Shown: positions 9,501-16,735 of the stretch, one piece after another
Position numbering within the stretch: position 1 is the first letter of the stretch
Layout: every line of letters starts with the position of its first letter
DNA from: Chryseobacterium sp.
Lineage (GTDB): Bacteria > Bacteroidota > Bacteroidia > Flavobacteriales > Weeksellaceae
Direction of reading: 5' to 3'
Assembly (NCBI RefSeq): GCF_008014695.1
Contig: NZ_VOXE01000003.1
Span: 460,313-524,312, forward strand
Length of the DNA stretch: 64,000 bases
Position numbers and translations under genes: made by a program
Notes under the pieces: generated by a model
The model's input: only the letters and a program-made list of their open reading frames with translations
Database searches by the model: none
Told to the model about the DNA's origin: nothing

Positions 9501-9897
9501 AGAAAGACTTTCATTATACCAAAAACTCGCTGAAATACAAAACAGGGAAGACCTCCATAAATTTGAAAATGAACTCACCGACCGCTTCGGGGAACTGCCT
9601 TCGGAAGCAGGAAATCTTCTGAAAAGTGTAGAACTGAAATGGATTGCCGCCGAAATCGGTTTTGATAAAATTGTCGTTAAAAATGGTGTGTTTATCGGCT
9701 ATTTTCCTTCAAATCCACAGGATAAGTTTTACCAGAGCGAAAAATTCAGGCATATCATTGCCTATTTAAGTAAAAATCCGAAAGATGCAACGCTGAAGGA
9801 AAAGCATACTGCTGAGGGAAACCAACTCATGATGCGCAAAGAAAATGTACAGAATGTAGATGAAGTGAATGCAGTTCTCGAAAGAATTTTAAATTAA
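6520..9897 (+). CDS. mfd: Transcription-repair coupling factor
   Basis: 1125 aa, normal length for Mfd. This ATP-dependent DNA translocase removes RNA polymerase stalled at lesions and recruits UvrA. Order: UvrB-like N-terminal part, the RNA-polymerase-interacting region (about residues 430-500, with KVGDFITHIDHGIGKFMGL), and the RecG-like motor. The motor has Walker A GDVGFGKTE (about 590), Walker B DEEH (about 693), TATPIPRTL, and motif VI QMRGRVGRS (about 861). A C-terminal TRCF domain follows, with a LLLPDFYVQS-like start (MLPDFYVQSIEERL). DEEH in place of the common DEEQ is found in this family. It appears monocistronic, with a new promoter before the next gene. Confidence 0.97.
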   Translation: MQLKTIHETFLPDMLKNEFGKEIFRNLDSHQHISVKGFAGSSPSVFTAELFLTRQKNILFLIEDKEEALYVTAEMEDLLGKENVLYFPATHLEPYQIEKTQNANLVLRTEVLNKLNAGKKPKVIVAGFSSLSEKVLKKEDFSAISHLIKVGESLDFDFTGELLHQFNFNFTDFVSEPGEFSVRGGIVDVFSFSNEEPYRITFFGNEIESIKTFNIETQLTNGKVNEFQLVSNMNFAASGTKVSLFELLPKDSLVVSKNAFLGMKKVGDFYTKAEEKFDLLSKEISHRKPEELFITGEQLLTGFQKFKSVDFTLESLNLPGSAAVQLNHQQQPVFHKNFELLIEDFEEKKKENFDIWISFSTEKQKERLVAIFEELGRFDSALQDIPFKSFKSELHEGFVDFDQKISVYTDHQIFDRYQRFKTKNNFAKSEQLTLKDLMQMKVGDFITHIDHGIGKFMGLVKVNNNGKVQECFKLVYKNGDLLYVSIHSLHKISKYNGPDGREIVLSKLGSPAWKTLKQKTKAKVKQIAFDLIRLYAQRKTAKGFAFTPDSYLQNELEASFIYEDTPDQEKATVDVKKDMENDTVMDRLICGDVGFGKTEIAVRAAFKAATDGKQVAILVPTTILAFQHYRSFKERLKDFPVNISYMNRFRTAKQKSETLKGLEEGKIDIVIGTHQLVGSSVKFKDLGLLIIDEEHKFGVSVKDKLKTLKNNIDTLTLTATPIPRTLQFSLMAARDLSVIKTPPPNRQPVDTSIVGFDEEIIRDAISYEIQRDGQVYFINNRIENLKDIAGLIQRLVPDAKVMIGHGQMEGKQLERNVLDFMEGKYDVLVSTTIVESGVDVPNANTIFINDAHRFGMADLHQMRGRVGRSNRKAFCFLITPPFDMMTSDARKRLEAIEQFSDLGSGFQIAMKDLEIRGAGDLLGGEQSGFINEMGFDTYQKIMQEALEELQNDEEFEELFDNEEDRKKLFKSTKEVNIDTDLELMLPDFYVQSIEERLSLYQKLAEIQNREDLHKFENELTDRFGELPSEAGNLLKSVELKWIAAEIGFDKIVVKNGVFIGYFPSNPQDKFYQSEKFRHIIAYLSKNPKDATLKEKHTAEGNQLMMRKENVQNVDEVNAVLERILN

Positions 9898-9899
9898 TT

Positions 9900-9928
9900 T
9901 TGACAATACCAAAATTATATTAGATTTG
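9900..9928 (+). promoter_or_regulatory. Promoter TTG-N18-TAGATTTG
   Basis: TTG at 9900-9902 and TAGATTTG at 9921-9928, with an 18-bp spacer, fit the Bacteroidota sigma consensus very well. The ATG of the next lipoprotein gene is 18 bp downstream. Confidence 0.7.
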
Positions 9929-9946
9929 TAGAACAAAATATTAAAC

Positions 9947-10831
9947 ATGAAAAAATTTTTATTTATTGCCAGTCTGATTGCCGGATTTTTTATTTTGCAT
10001 TCCTGTGTAGACCCAAATTCGCTTGTTAATACCAACAGTATTACCGGTCCGCGGATTTTAAGCCGGGTGGACAGCTCGGGTGTTACTCAACAAAAATACC
10101 ATCTGACCAACTCCAAGCTAACTGGGGCTACAACATTCACTTATGATGCTTCTTCACCCAACCCGACGGTAGGGACGATCAGTTTGATTTATAGTGGAAA
10201 TAAAATTTCAGTATTTGAATACCTCTCCGCCCCGCCCGCAGTAAATGGTCAAAATTTTCAATATAAAAATGTCATCAAGCTGATGTATGATACTTCGGGA
10301 AAAGTGACCAACACTATTCTTGAAGAGTATATTACCACTCCCACCACAGGAACAGTTCCAGGCCGAAGACTTGTTGGCACCCTTACCTATAACAGTTCAG
10401 GAAAAGTTATTAAACAGTTTCAGAAAATTGGAACTCCCGCTGGAGGCATATTCAATTATTCGATGTACAGCGAAGATAATATTACTTATACCGGTGAAAA
10501 TATCAGCGGAGTGGAAACTTTTTGGGGCACCCTGGATTCAGCCGGAAATCCGAGTGGAACACCTGGTATGTTTTCAAAAATGACTGCGGAAAACTTTGAC
10601 ACAAAGATCAACCCTTATACGACCCTTCCAAAAGAATTTAACATATGTTGGGGAGTGATTCAGGGTTTTGGCTTCATCTACCTCAATCCAAATAACCACT
10701 CAAAGTTAACTTACACAAATTACGTGAGCGGAGCATCGGCTACTACTGTACAGAATTTCCAGTATCAGTATGATGCGCAGAATTATCCTACCTCTTCGAA
10801 TAATCAGGATTTTATCTATCAGGCACTATAG
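9947..10831 (+). CDS. Lipoprotein, paralogue of the next gene
   Basis: 294 aa with a type II signal peptide (FFILHSCVDPNSL, Cys about residue 20). The mature protein is made of repeated short beta units of the type TYDASS, LMYDTSGKVTN and LTYNSSGKVIK, resembling YD/RHS-like strands. It ends with FQYQYDAQNYPTS. The next gene has the same plan, including the INPY and FNI segments and an ending with YGYDAQNY, so the two are diverged tandem duplicates. Outer-membrane location is likely, function unknown. Each copy has its own promoter. Confidence 0.75.
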   Translation: MKKFLFIASLIAGFFILHSCVDPNSLVNTNSITGPRILSRVDSSGVTQQKYHLTNSKLTGATTFTYDASSPNPTVGTISLIYSGNKISVFEYLSAPPAVNGQNFQYKNVIKLMYDTSGKVTNTILEEYITTPTTGTVPGRRLVGTLTYNSSGKVIKQFQKIGTPAGGIFNYSMYSEDNITYTGENISGVETFWGTLDSAGNPSGTPGMFSKMTAENFDTKINPYTTLPKEFNICWGVIQGFGFIYLNPNNHSKLTYTNYVSGASATTVQNFQYQYDAQNYPTSSNNQDFIYQAL

Positions 10832-10885
10832 ATCTGGAACAAGGATACACTTATATTTAACCATTTAATCAAAACACATCTTTAT

Positions 10886-10912
10886 TTGTTTATTAAAAAT
10901 AATTTATATTTG
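10886..10912 (+). promoter_or_regulatory. Promoter TTG-N16-TATATTTG
   Basis: TTG at 10886-10888 and a perfect -7 box TATATTTG at 10905-10912, 16 bp apart (slightly short). The ATG of the second paralogue follows 15 bp later. Confidence 0.55.
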
Positions 10913-10927
10913 TGAAAATTTACAAAA

Positions 10928-11803
10928 ATGAAAAACGTATATTACTTTATTCTACTGATTATAGGATTCTCTGCCTTTCATTCCTGCAAGGAACTCGCAG
11001 ATGAAGACGGAAATCTGCTCAACAACATGGGACAAAACCCAGGCGGATTAACCGGTTCCAGAGCGCTTTTCCGCGAAATGACTGATTCTGACACGCTTGA
11101 ATACCATTACGACGGCCTAAAACTTTCAGATGTTAGTACAGACAGTACACTTACTAAAATTGTTTACAATTCTGATATGATCAACAAAATAACTTTCGAC
11201 GGTTTTGTTAATCTGCACGACAGTATTTCTTATACCCGCTTTTTTACTTATGACGCCGCCGGGAAAATCAGCACCATCTCCGAAACGTCTAAGAAGTATT
11301 ATATAGGTTTACCGGCGCAGCCAATGAAAAAATACAAAGCGTTGTACACGCTGAAATATAAAACAAACGGTCAACTGGATTCTATCATTACCAAAAAAGG
11401 GGAAGAAATTACGGCTATGCCATTTGAGTTTACCACTTATTCCAAAAAAGCATATACGTTTACCGGAATGAATTTAACTGGAATGGTTGATAAAATGGGC
11501 GGAATGTCCGGAAGTATTTATGGTCCGGTTACAGCCCAGACTAACTTTGAGTTTTCAGATTACGATGACAAAATAAACCCATACAGCCGCCTGCTACCTT
11601 TCGGATTCAACATTCATCAGTTGCTGGATGATAACAAAACCAGCTTCAAAAGCTACAGACTGTCGGCCAATAATCCTAAAAAAGTGAGCATTACCTCAAA
11701 CCTTATTATTACACCGGTGGTAAGTACTACTGCTTATGGCTATGATGCTCAGAACTATGTTCTTACAGGCTTTGGACTTACCTATATGTATAAGCCTTTT
11801 TAA
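10928..11803 (+). CDS. Lipoprotein, paralogue of the preceding gene
   Basis: 291 aa with a type II signal peptide (GFSAFHSCKELADEDG, Cys about residue 20). The mature part repeats the YD-like motifs (FFTYDAAGKIS, LKYKTNGQLDS), followed by DDKINPYSRLLPFGFNI and a C-terminal AYGYDAQNYVLTG. The order matches the upstream lipoprotein closely, so the pair arose by tandem duplication. No known domain can be named with certainty. A strong terminator follows 18 bp after the stop. Confidence 0.75.
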   Translation: MKNVYYFILLIIGFSAFHSCKELADEDGNLLNNMGQNPGGLTGSRALFREMTDSDTLEYHYDGLKLSDVSTDSTLTKIVYNSDMINKITFDGFVNLHDSISYTRFFTYDAAGKISTISETSKKYYIGLPAQPMKKYKALYTLKYKTNGQLDSIITKKGEEITAMPFEFTTYSKKAYTFTGMNLTGMVDKMGGMSGSIYGPVTAQTNFEFSDYDDKINPYSRLLPFGFNIHQLLDDNKTSFKSYRLSANNPKKVSITSNLIITPVVSTTAYGYDAQNYVLTGFGLTYMYKPF

Positions 11804-11821
11804 AAAAATGAGTTTAATTAT

Positions 11822-11849
11822 AAAACCCAGCTTCGGTTGGGTTTTTTTT
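11822..11849 (+). terminator. Rho-independent terminator with UUCG tetraloop
   Basis: An 8-bp stem (AACCCAGC / GTTGGGTT, one G-T pair) is closed by a C(UUCG)G tetraloop, the most stable RNA tetraloop, and followed by eight T. It ends the lipoprotein transcript. Confidence 0.88.
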
Positions 11850-11894
11850 ATTTTCAGTTTGCAAGTTTCTTTCCCAAATATTTTTTGAAAAACC

Positions 11895-11902
11895 TATTTT
11901 TG
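11895..11902 (+). promoter_or_regulatory. -7 box (TATTTTTG) upstream of pth
   Basis: Exact TAnnTTTG match 14 bp before the pth ATG. The upstream TTG element is weak. Confidence 0.42.
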
Positions 11903-11916
11903 CACAAACATTATTC

Positions 11917-12480
11917 ATGAAATATCTGATTGTCGGTCTCGGAAACAAAGGGGAGGAATATGCGGAAACACGTCACAACATCGGCTTTAAAATAGCCGAA
12001 AAAGTAGCTGAAACCCTGGAAGTTCCTTTTAAATCTTCCAACTTCGGACTTCTGGCAGAAGGCAAATACAAAGGCAGGAAAGTCTTTATCCTGAAACCCG
12101 ACACTTACATGAACCTTTCCGGAAACGCAGTTAAATTCTGGATTCAGAAAGAAAATATTCCATTGGAAAATGTGATGATCATTACTGATGATCTTGCACT
12201 GCCGTTCGGTACTTTGAGAATGAAAATGAAAGGCTCAGATGCCGGGCACAATGGTTTGAAAAGCATTCAGGAACAGTTGCAGACCCAAAATTATCCGCGC
12301 CTGAGATTCGGCATTTCTGCTGAATTTTCTGAAGGTAAACAGGTCGACTATGTGTTGGGCAAATGGGAAGGAGAGGAAAAAGAAAAACTTCCCGAAAGAA
12401 TCGAGAAGTTTTCCAAAGCCTGCCTGTCTTTTGTTTTTGCAGGAATACAGAATACAATGACCACTTTTAACGGTAAATGA
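11917..12480 (+). CDS. pth: Peptidyl-tRNA hydrolase
   Basis: 187 aa, the usual size of bacterial Pth. It cleaves the ester bond of peptidyl-tRNAs released from stalled ribosomes and recycles the tRNA. Visible family signatures: GLGNKGEEYAETRHNIGF at the N-terminus with catalytic His20, KPDTYMNLSG, the catalytic Asp in DDLALPFG, and GSDAGHNGLKS. Cytoplasmic and essential in most bacteria. The gene is flanked by a terminator upstream and by the convergent SulP gene 28 bp downstream. Confidence 0.96.
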   Translation: MKYLIVGLGNKGEEYAETRHNIGFKIAEKVAETLEVPFKSSNFGLLAEGKYKGRKVFILKPDTYMNLSGNAVKFWIQKENIPLENVMIITDDLALPFGTLRMKMKGSDAGHNGLKSIQEQLQTQNYPRLRFGISAEFSEGKQVDYVLGKWEGEEKEKLPERIEKFSKACLSFVFAGIQNTMTTFNGK

Positions 12481-12508
12481 TTGCACTCAATTGAGCGTTT
12501 TAGGCCTT

Positions 12509-14104
12509 TTACATCGCTCTGCGGTGGGTAACAAGAATGTGAGAATGCTCATCTTCATCATAATCACGGTACGATGTTTTAAAACCGAGTAATTTTACAT
12601 CAATTTCCTCTTCCTTTGCCCTTATATTGGCAAAATCCTGAATCAAATCCAGAACATCTCCTGCAATATAAGAAGTGCTTCTCGCATCAAAAATTACGGT
12701 AGAGCCGGGTTTAATATTTTTCAGCGTTTTCTTAAGTGCAGCTTTATTCAGAAATGAGACTTCTTCGGCCAGTTTAATGGTAATTTCATCGGCATCATCC
12801 AGTTCTTCTCGGCTTAAATAGTAAGCCCTTTTCATGTTTCCCTGTAAAATATAGAAAACAGAAATCAACAATCCGATTCCTACACCTTTCAGCAAATCCA
12901 GGAACACCACCGCCAATATAGTGGCGATAAAAGGAATAAACTGATATTTTCCTTTATTCCAGAAATGTTTCACTGTTGTAGGCTTTGCAAGTTTATAACC
13001 CACCAGGATCAGTACGGCAGCCAGCGTTGCAAGCGGAATGAGATTTAATATAAATGGGATCGACAGTACACAAACCAAAAGCATCGCCCCATGAATCATT
13101 GCTGAAAGTTTAGATGTGGCTCCAGCATTGGCATTTGCAGAACTTCGTACTACGACGGAAGTCATTGGTAAGCCACCAATCACGGAACTGATAAGATTTC
13201 CGATTCCCTGTGCCTTAAGTTCCAGATTCGTGTCGGTTATTCTTCGGCGAACATCAAGGCGGTCCGTTGCCTCAATACACAGAAGGGTTTCTATAGAAGC
13301 AACAATGGCAATAGTACCTCCAACAATCCACACTTTGGGATTTAAAAATCCGCTGAAATCGGGAAGAATAATCAGATTTCCGATATCACTGAAACTTTCA
13401 GGAACCGGTAGATTTACCAAATGTTCAGACCCTATATAGAGCGAACTTCCTGATATTTTGAATAGATAATTCAGTAAAATTCCGGCCGTAACGGCAACCA
13501 AAGCGCCCGGAAGCATTTTTATTTTCTTCAGGACCGGAACTTTTTCCCACGCCAGCAGAATTCCTACTGAAACAAGCGTAATGATAATGGCCCCCACGTG
13601 AATTCCACCAAAAAGTTCAGTGAAATAATTTGGATTGAAACCATTGGCAAAAAGGCTTTCGTTTCCTTCAAAATCCTGGTCGAATCCCAAAGCGTGTGGG
13701 ATCTGCTTCAGTATGATGATGATTCCGATCCCCGCCAGCATTCCTTCGATTACATTATTTGGAAAATAGTTGGAAATACTTCCGGCTCTCACAAATCCTA
13801 AAATAAGCTGAATGAGACCCGCAATTATGCCTGCACACAGAAAGAGTTCGAATGCTCCCAGATCAGTAATGGCAGTAAGAACAATAGCGGTTAATCCTGC
13901 GGCAGGTCCCGATACTGAAACATTTGAACTGCTGATGAATCCTACTACGAGTCCACCTACAATCCCGGCAATGATTCCGGAGAGTGGCGGCGCGCCGGAG
14001 GCAAGTGCAATTCCCAAACAAAGCGGAAGTGCAACTAAAAATACGACGAGTCCTGATGGGAAATTTTCTTTGATTCCTCCAATCATTGATTTTGCTTTTT
14101 TCAT
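12509..14104 (-). CDS. SulP family anion (probably bicarbonate) transporter with STAS domain
   Basis: 531 aa from the ATG at 14104. A longer frame begins with GTG at 14191, but the extra 29 residues are unlike the family, while MKKAKSMIGGIKENFPSGLV begins just as SulP proteins do. About 10-12 membrane helices follow, with the conserved GLVVFLVALPLCLGIALASGAP and ISSSNVSVSGPAAGL stretches. A C-terminal STAS domain (about residues 430-531) contains VIFDARSTSYIAGDVLDLI. SulP proteins carry sulfate, bicarbonate or dicarboxylates. The upstream carbonic anhydrase gene makes bicarbonate the likelier substrate (inference). The gap of about 170 bp to the 97-aa gene may hold its own promoter. Confidence 0.88.
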   Translation of the reverse strand: MKKAKSMIGGIKENFPSGLVVFLVALPLCLGIALASGAPPLSGIIAGIVGGLVVGFISSSNVSVSGPAAGLTAIVLTAITDLGAFELFLCAGIIAGLIQLILGFVRAGSISNYFPNNVIEGMLAGIGIIIILKQIPHALGFDQDFEGNESLFANGFNPNYFTELFGGIHVGAIIITLVSVGILLAWEKVPVLKKIKMLPGALVAVTAGILLNYLFKISGSSLYIGSEHLVNLPVPESFSDIGNLIILPDFSGFLNPKVWIVGGTIAIVASIETLLCIEATDRLDVRRRITDTNLELKAQGIGNLISSVIGGLPMTSVVVRSSANANAGATSKLSAMIHGAMLLVCVLSIPFILNLIPLATLAAVLILVGYKLAKPTTVKHFWNKGKYQFIPFIATILAVVFLDLLKGVGIGLLISVFYILQGNMKRAYYLSREELDDADEITIKLAEEVSFLNKAALKKTLKNIKPGSTVIFDARSTSYIAGDVLDLIQDFANIRAKEEEIDVKLLGFKTSYRDYDEDEHSHILVTHRRAM

Positions 14105-14277
14105 TTTTTTGAAAAATTGTGCTGATGGCAGATTCTTAAGATTCCGATATAGAGCCTCACCACTGACTTTTGCAATCAGCAGTTGAATCACAGCGTTTGA
14201 AATTTAATTTTTAGTACATGAGTGATGGTTCAGGATTTTTGAAAATTCTGAACACAATAGTTAACCTGAAATAAAAA

Positions 14278-14571
14278 TTAAGCTTCGGGAGGAGGAGAGA
14301 ATATAGTAAGGAAAGGAGACAGATGAACGGAGTCATCAGCCTGAACAAAAGTTCTTTTGGTTGAATTTTCTTCAAAAAACTTCAGAAAATCATGAACATT
14401 CATTGTTTTCGGTACCGTCTTTTCAAAAAGACTTGCGGACGGTGAGTGGGTTTCTTCTTCGGAAATCACCATGTTCATTGACGGCAGTTCCCAATCGAAA
14501 ATGCTGGCGATACTGGGTAAAGCCATAAAATTCAAAAATACCGTTAATGTAATAATGCTCCAAAGTTTCAT
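14278..14571 (-). CDS. Small exported protein between carbonic anhydrase and SulP
   Basis: 97 aa. An N-terminal hydrophobic segment (about residues 1-22, FLNFMALPSIAS) looks like a signal peptide or anchor. The remainder is acidic with a short helical stretch (VHDFLKFFEENSTKRTF) and a Pro-rich end (SPPPEA). No homologous family is recognised. Its start lies 10 bp after the carbonic anhydrase stop, so the two are co-transcribed. A role in the envelope linked to bicarbonate handling is only a positional guess. Confidence 0.6.
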   Translation of the reverse strand: MKLWSIITLTVFLNFMALPSIASIFDWELPSMNMVISEEETHSPSASLFEKTVPKTMNVHDFLKFFEENSTKRTFVQADDSVHLSPFLTIFSPPPEA

Positions 14572-14581
14572 AAAAATACTT

Positions 14582-15262
14582 TTAGATGAGGTTTTTGTTG
14601 TTCTTTCTGCTCATCACCCAATTTGAGTTGGTCAAATTATAGATCTTTTGGATGTCTTTCAAGATTTTCTCGAAATCGATTTCCAGATCAATAATTTTTC
14701 CTGTTCTCAGATCGAAAACCCAGCCGTGAACGATAGGATACTCTTCCAGAATATACCTTTCCTGCACTGCTGCCATTTTAATCACGTTAATACACTGTTC
14801 CTGAACATTCAGTTCAACAAGTCGGTCATAACGCTTTTGTTCATCGTCGATAGCATCTAATTCTGCCTGATGCAGCCGGTAAACATCACGAATGTTTCTC
14901 AGCCACGGATTCAGAAGTCCGAGATCTTCCGGAGTCATTGCTGCCTTCACACCACCACAGCCATAATGGCCGCAAACAATAATGTGTTTCACTTTAAGAT
15001 GTTCTACCGCATACTGGATGACGGCTGTTGAACTCATGTCTAAAGTATTCACAACATTGGCAATATTACGGGTTACGAACACTTCTCCCGGTTTCATACC
15101 CATCAGTTCTTCAGCCGATACGCGGCTGTCTGAACATCCGATGTAGAGGAAATCCGGATTCTGGGTCTTTGCAAGCTCGTGAAAAAACTCAGGATCATCA
15201 GAAATTTTAGATTCTACCCATTTTCTGTTGTTTTCAAAAATAACTTCATACGATTTTTCCAT
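14582..15262 (-). CDS. Beta-class carbonic anhydrase
   Basis: 226 aa. Interconverts CO2 and bicarbonate using a zinc ion. All beta-class residues are present: zinc ligands Cys43, His99 and Cys102, and the Asp45-Arg47 dyad (IGCSDSRVSAEELMG, CGHYGCGGVKAAM). The protein is cytoplasmic (no signal peptide). It is the first gene of the minus-strand cluster carbonic anhydrase, 97-aa protein, SulP transporter, an arrangement expected for a bicarbonate supply unit serving carboxylases. Fused SulP-carbonic anhydrase proteins exist in other bacteria, which supports the pairing. Confidence 0.95.
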   Translation of the reverse strand: MEKSYEVIFENNRKWVESKISDDPEFFHELAKTQNPDFLYIGCSDSRVSAEELMGMKPGEVFVTRNIANVVNTLDMSSTAVIQYAVEHLKVKHIIVCGHYGCGGVKAAMTPEDLGLLNPWLRNIRDVYRLHQAELDAIDDEQKRYDRLVELNVQEQCINVIKMAAVQERYILEEYPIVHGWVFDLRTGKIIDLEIDFEKILKDIQKIYNLTNSNWVMSRKNNKNLI

Positions 15263-15343
15263 AATGATAAAAATTTAGGGGTTTATATTATACTAATTCG
15301 TTTAAATTATTTTCAAATTCAATAGATGAAATCAATAAGTGTG

Positions 15344-15351
15344 CAAAAATA
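15344..15351 (-). promoter_or_regulatory. -7 box (TATTTTTG) of the carbonic anhydrase operon
   Basis: On the minus strand TATTTTTGC matches TAnnTTTG. It is 82 bp upstream of the ATG. The TTG element is not clear. Confidence 0.4.
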
Positions 15352-15423
15352 TAAATTTTTGTATTTAGAACGGAATTTTTAACAAAGTTTAGGATTTTAT
15401 GAAAAAATGAAATCAAAGTATTT

Positions 15424-16281
15424 TTAAATTAAAGATTTTAAATATTCTCCGTAACCGCTTTTCCCGTACTTTTTAGCAACTTCAAGCAATTGAGTTTTGT
15501 TGATAAAGCCTTTGAGGTATGCAATCTCTTCAATACAAGAAATCTTGAAGCCTTGTCTTTTTTCCAGCACTTTTACAAATTCTGAAGCGTCATGCAGGGA
15601 ATCGAAAGTGCCGGTGTCGAGCCAGGCAGTTCCGCGGGACATGACGCCTACTTCCAGTTCGCCTCTTTCGAGATAAATCCTGTTCACATCCGTGATCTCC
15701 AATTCTCCGCGTACAGAAGGTTTCAGGTTTTTGGCAATTTCCACGACTGAATTGTCATAAAAATACAGGCCGGGAACTGCAAAATTTGATTTCGGATGTT
15801 CCGGTTTTTCTTCTATCGAGATGGCTTTCAGATTTTCATCAAACTCCACAACGCCGTATCTTTCGGGATCAGAAACCTGATATGCGAAAACGCAGCCGCC
15901 TTTAACCGTGGTTTTAGAGGATAAAAGTTCCGGCAGACCCGCTCCGTAAAAAATATTGTCACCCAAAACAAGCGCCACCGAATCACCACCGATAAATTCC
16001 TCACCCAGAATAAAAGCCTGCGCCAAACCGTCCGGACTGGGCTGAACTTTATACTGGATATTACAGCCAATAGAAGAACCGTCGCCCAGAAGTTTGATGA
16101 ATCCTTCCTGATCGTGCGGAGTGGTGATAATCAGGATATCCCTGATCCCCGCCAAGAGCAAAGTGGAAAGCGGATAATAGATCATCGGTTTGTCGTAAAC
16201 CGGCATCAGCTGTTTACTGACCGCAATCGTGAGCGGATAAAGTCTGGTACCGGAACCGCCGGCGAGAATAATTCCTTTCAT
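15424..16281 (-). CDS. rmlA: Glucose-1-phosphate thymidylyltransferase
   Basis: 285 aa, standard length. First step of dTDP-sugar synthesis: dTTP plus glucose-1-phosphate gives dTDP-glucose. The nucleotidyltransferase signature [11 protein letters not shown] lies at residues 8-18, followed by [27 protein letters not shown] with the metal-binding Asp, and [10 protein letters not shown] in the left-handed part. The gene runs with rmlB and a UDP-glucose dehydrogenase toward surface polysaccharide or O-antigen. The remaining rml genes (rmlC, rmlD) are not in the window. Confidence 0.96.
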   Translation of the reverse strand: MKGIILAGGSGTRLYPLTIAVSKQLMPVYDKPMIYYPLSTLLLAGIRDILIITTPHDQEGFIKLLGDGSSIGCNIQYKVQPSPDGLAQAFILGEEFIGGDSVALVLGDNIFYGAGLPELLSSKTTVKGGCVFAYQVSDPERYGVVEFDENLKAISIEEKPEHPKSNFAVPGLYFYDNSVVEIAKNLKPSVRGELEITDVNRIYLERGELEVGVMSRGTAWLDTGTFDSLHDASEFVKVLEKRQGFKISCIEEIAYLKGFINKTQLLEVAKKYGKSGYGEYLKSLI

Positions 16282-16296
16282 TGTGGTTGTTAAGTG

Positions 16297-16318
16297 GTTA
16301 GAAGGTTAGAGAGTTAGA
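16297..16318. repeat. Left arm of an inverted repeat bounding the four-helix-bundle gene
   Basis: A 22-bp segment beginning GTTAGAAGGTTA. Its reverse complement matches 16704-16725 at 20 of 22 positions. The two arms enclose the broken S23-like gene and almost nothing else. Confidence 0.7.
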
Positions 16319-16341
16319 AAGCGGTATGGTGACGTGTACCG

Positions 16342-16694
16342 TTATTCTTTCAAACTTGTTATTAACCGGGCTAACATATTTTTTATAAAATAGATTCTTT
16401 TTATAAGCTCTTCGCTTCTTTCAATAAAAGAAAGACGTTCCGCTATTTCCAACTGGGTATCGAGTTCACTTAGCGAACCCAATGCAATATACACAAAACG
16501 CTTCAATTCCGCGCTTCCTTTTCTTCCGCAACCTTTTGCGATGTAGAAGGAACCCAAATTGCCGCTCTCTTAATTTGGCTCGTCAATCCAAACATTTCCT
16601 CTTTTGGAAAGTCAGCGGTTATTCTGTAGATTTCTTCAACAAGAACCATGGATTCCTGCCAAACTTTTAAATCCTTATGTGACTGAATATTCAT
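16342..16694 (-). pseudogene. Four-helix-bundle protein (23S rRNA intervening-sequence type), frameshifted
   Basis: Two frames join into one familiar protein of about 118 aa. The N-terminal part is SHKDLKVWQESMVLVEEIYR...FGLTSQIKRAAIWVPS and the C-terminal part GCGRKGSAELKRFVYIALGSL. Intact relatives read AAISVPSNIAEG at the join. Here one base is missing (an A in TCTAACATC, near 16544), so the first frame ends at KEARN. Other changes at the same spot (Ser to Trp, Glu to Lys) suggest real decay rather than a read error. The family is found in rRNA intervening sequences and, in Bacteroidota, often within sugar-nucleotide clusters. Its function is unknown. It lies between rmlA and rmlB. Confidence 0.85.
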
Positions 16695-16703
16695 CTCCAA
16701 TCC

Positions 16704-16725
16704 TCTAACTTTTTAACCTTCTAAC
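16704..16725. repeat. Right arm of the inverted repeat bounding the four-helix-bundle gene
   Basis: Ends in AACCTTCTAAC, the reverse complement of the core of the left arm at 16297-16318. It starts 9 bp before the pseudogene's first codon (minus-strand sense). Confidence 0.7.
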
Positions 16726-16735
16726 TTCCTAACCT

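Noticed and set aside
14104-14191. 29-residue N-terminal extension of the SulP transporter from a GTG codon
   Set aside because: The extra residues are unlike SulP N-termini, and the ATG at 14104 begins in the usual way.
16342-16694. Programmed frameshift to make one four-helix protein
   Set aside because: No slippery run or pseudoknot is seen at the join. Replacement of two conserved residues close to the missing base fits decay better.
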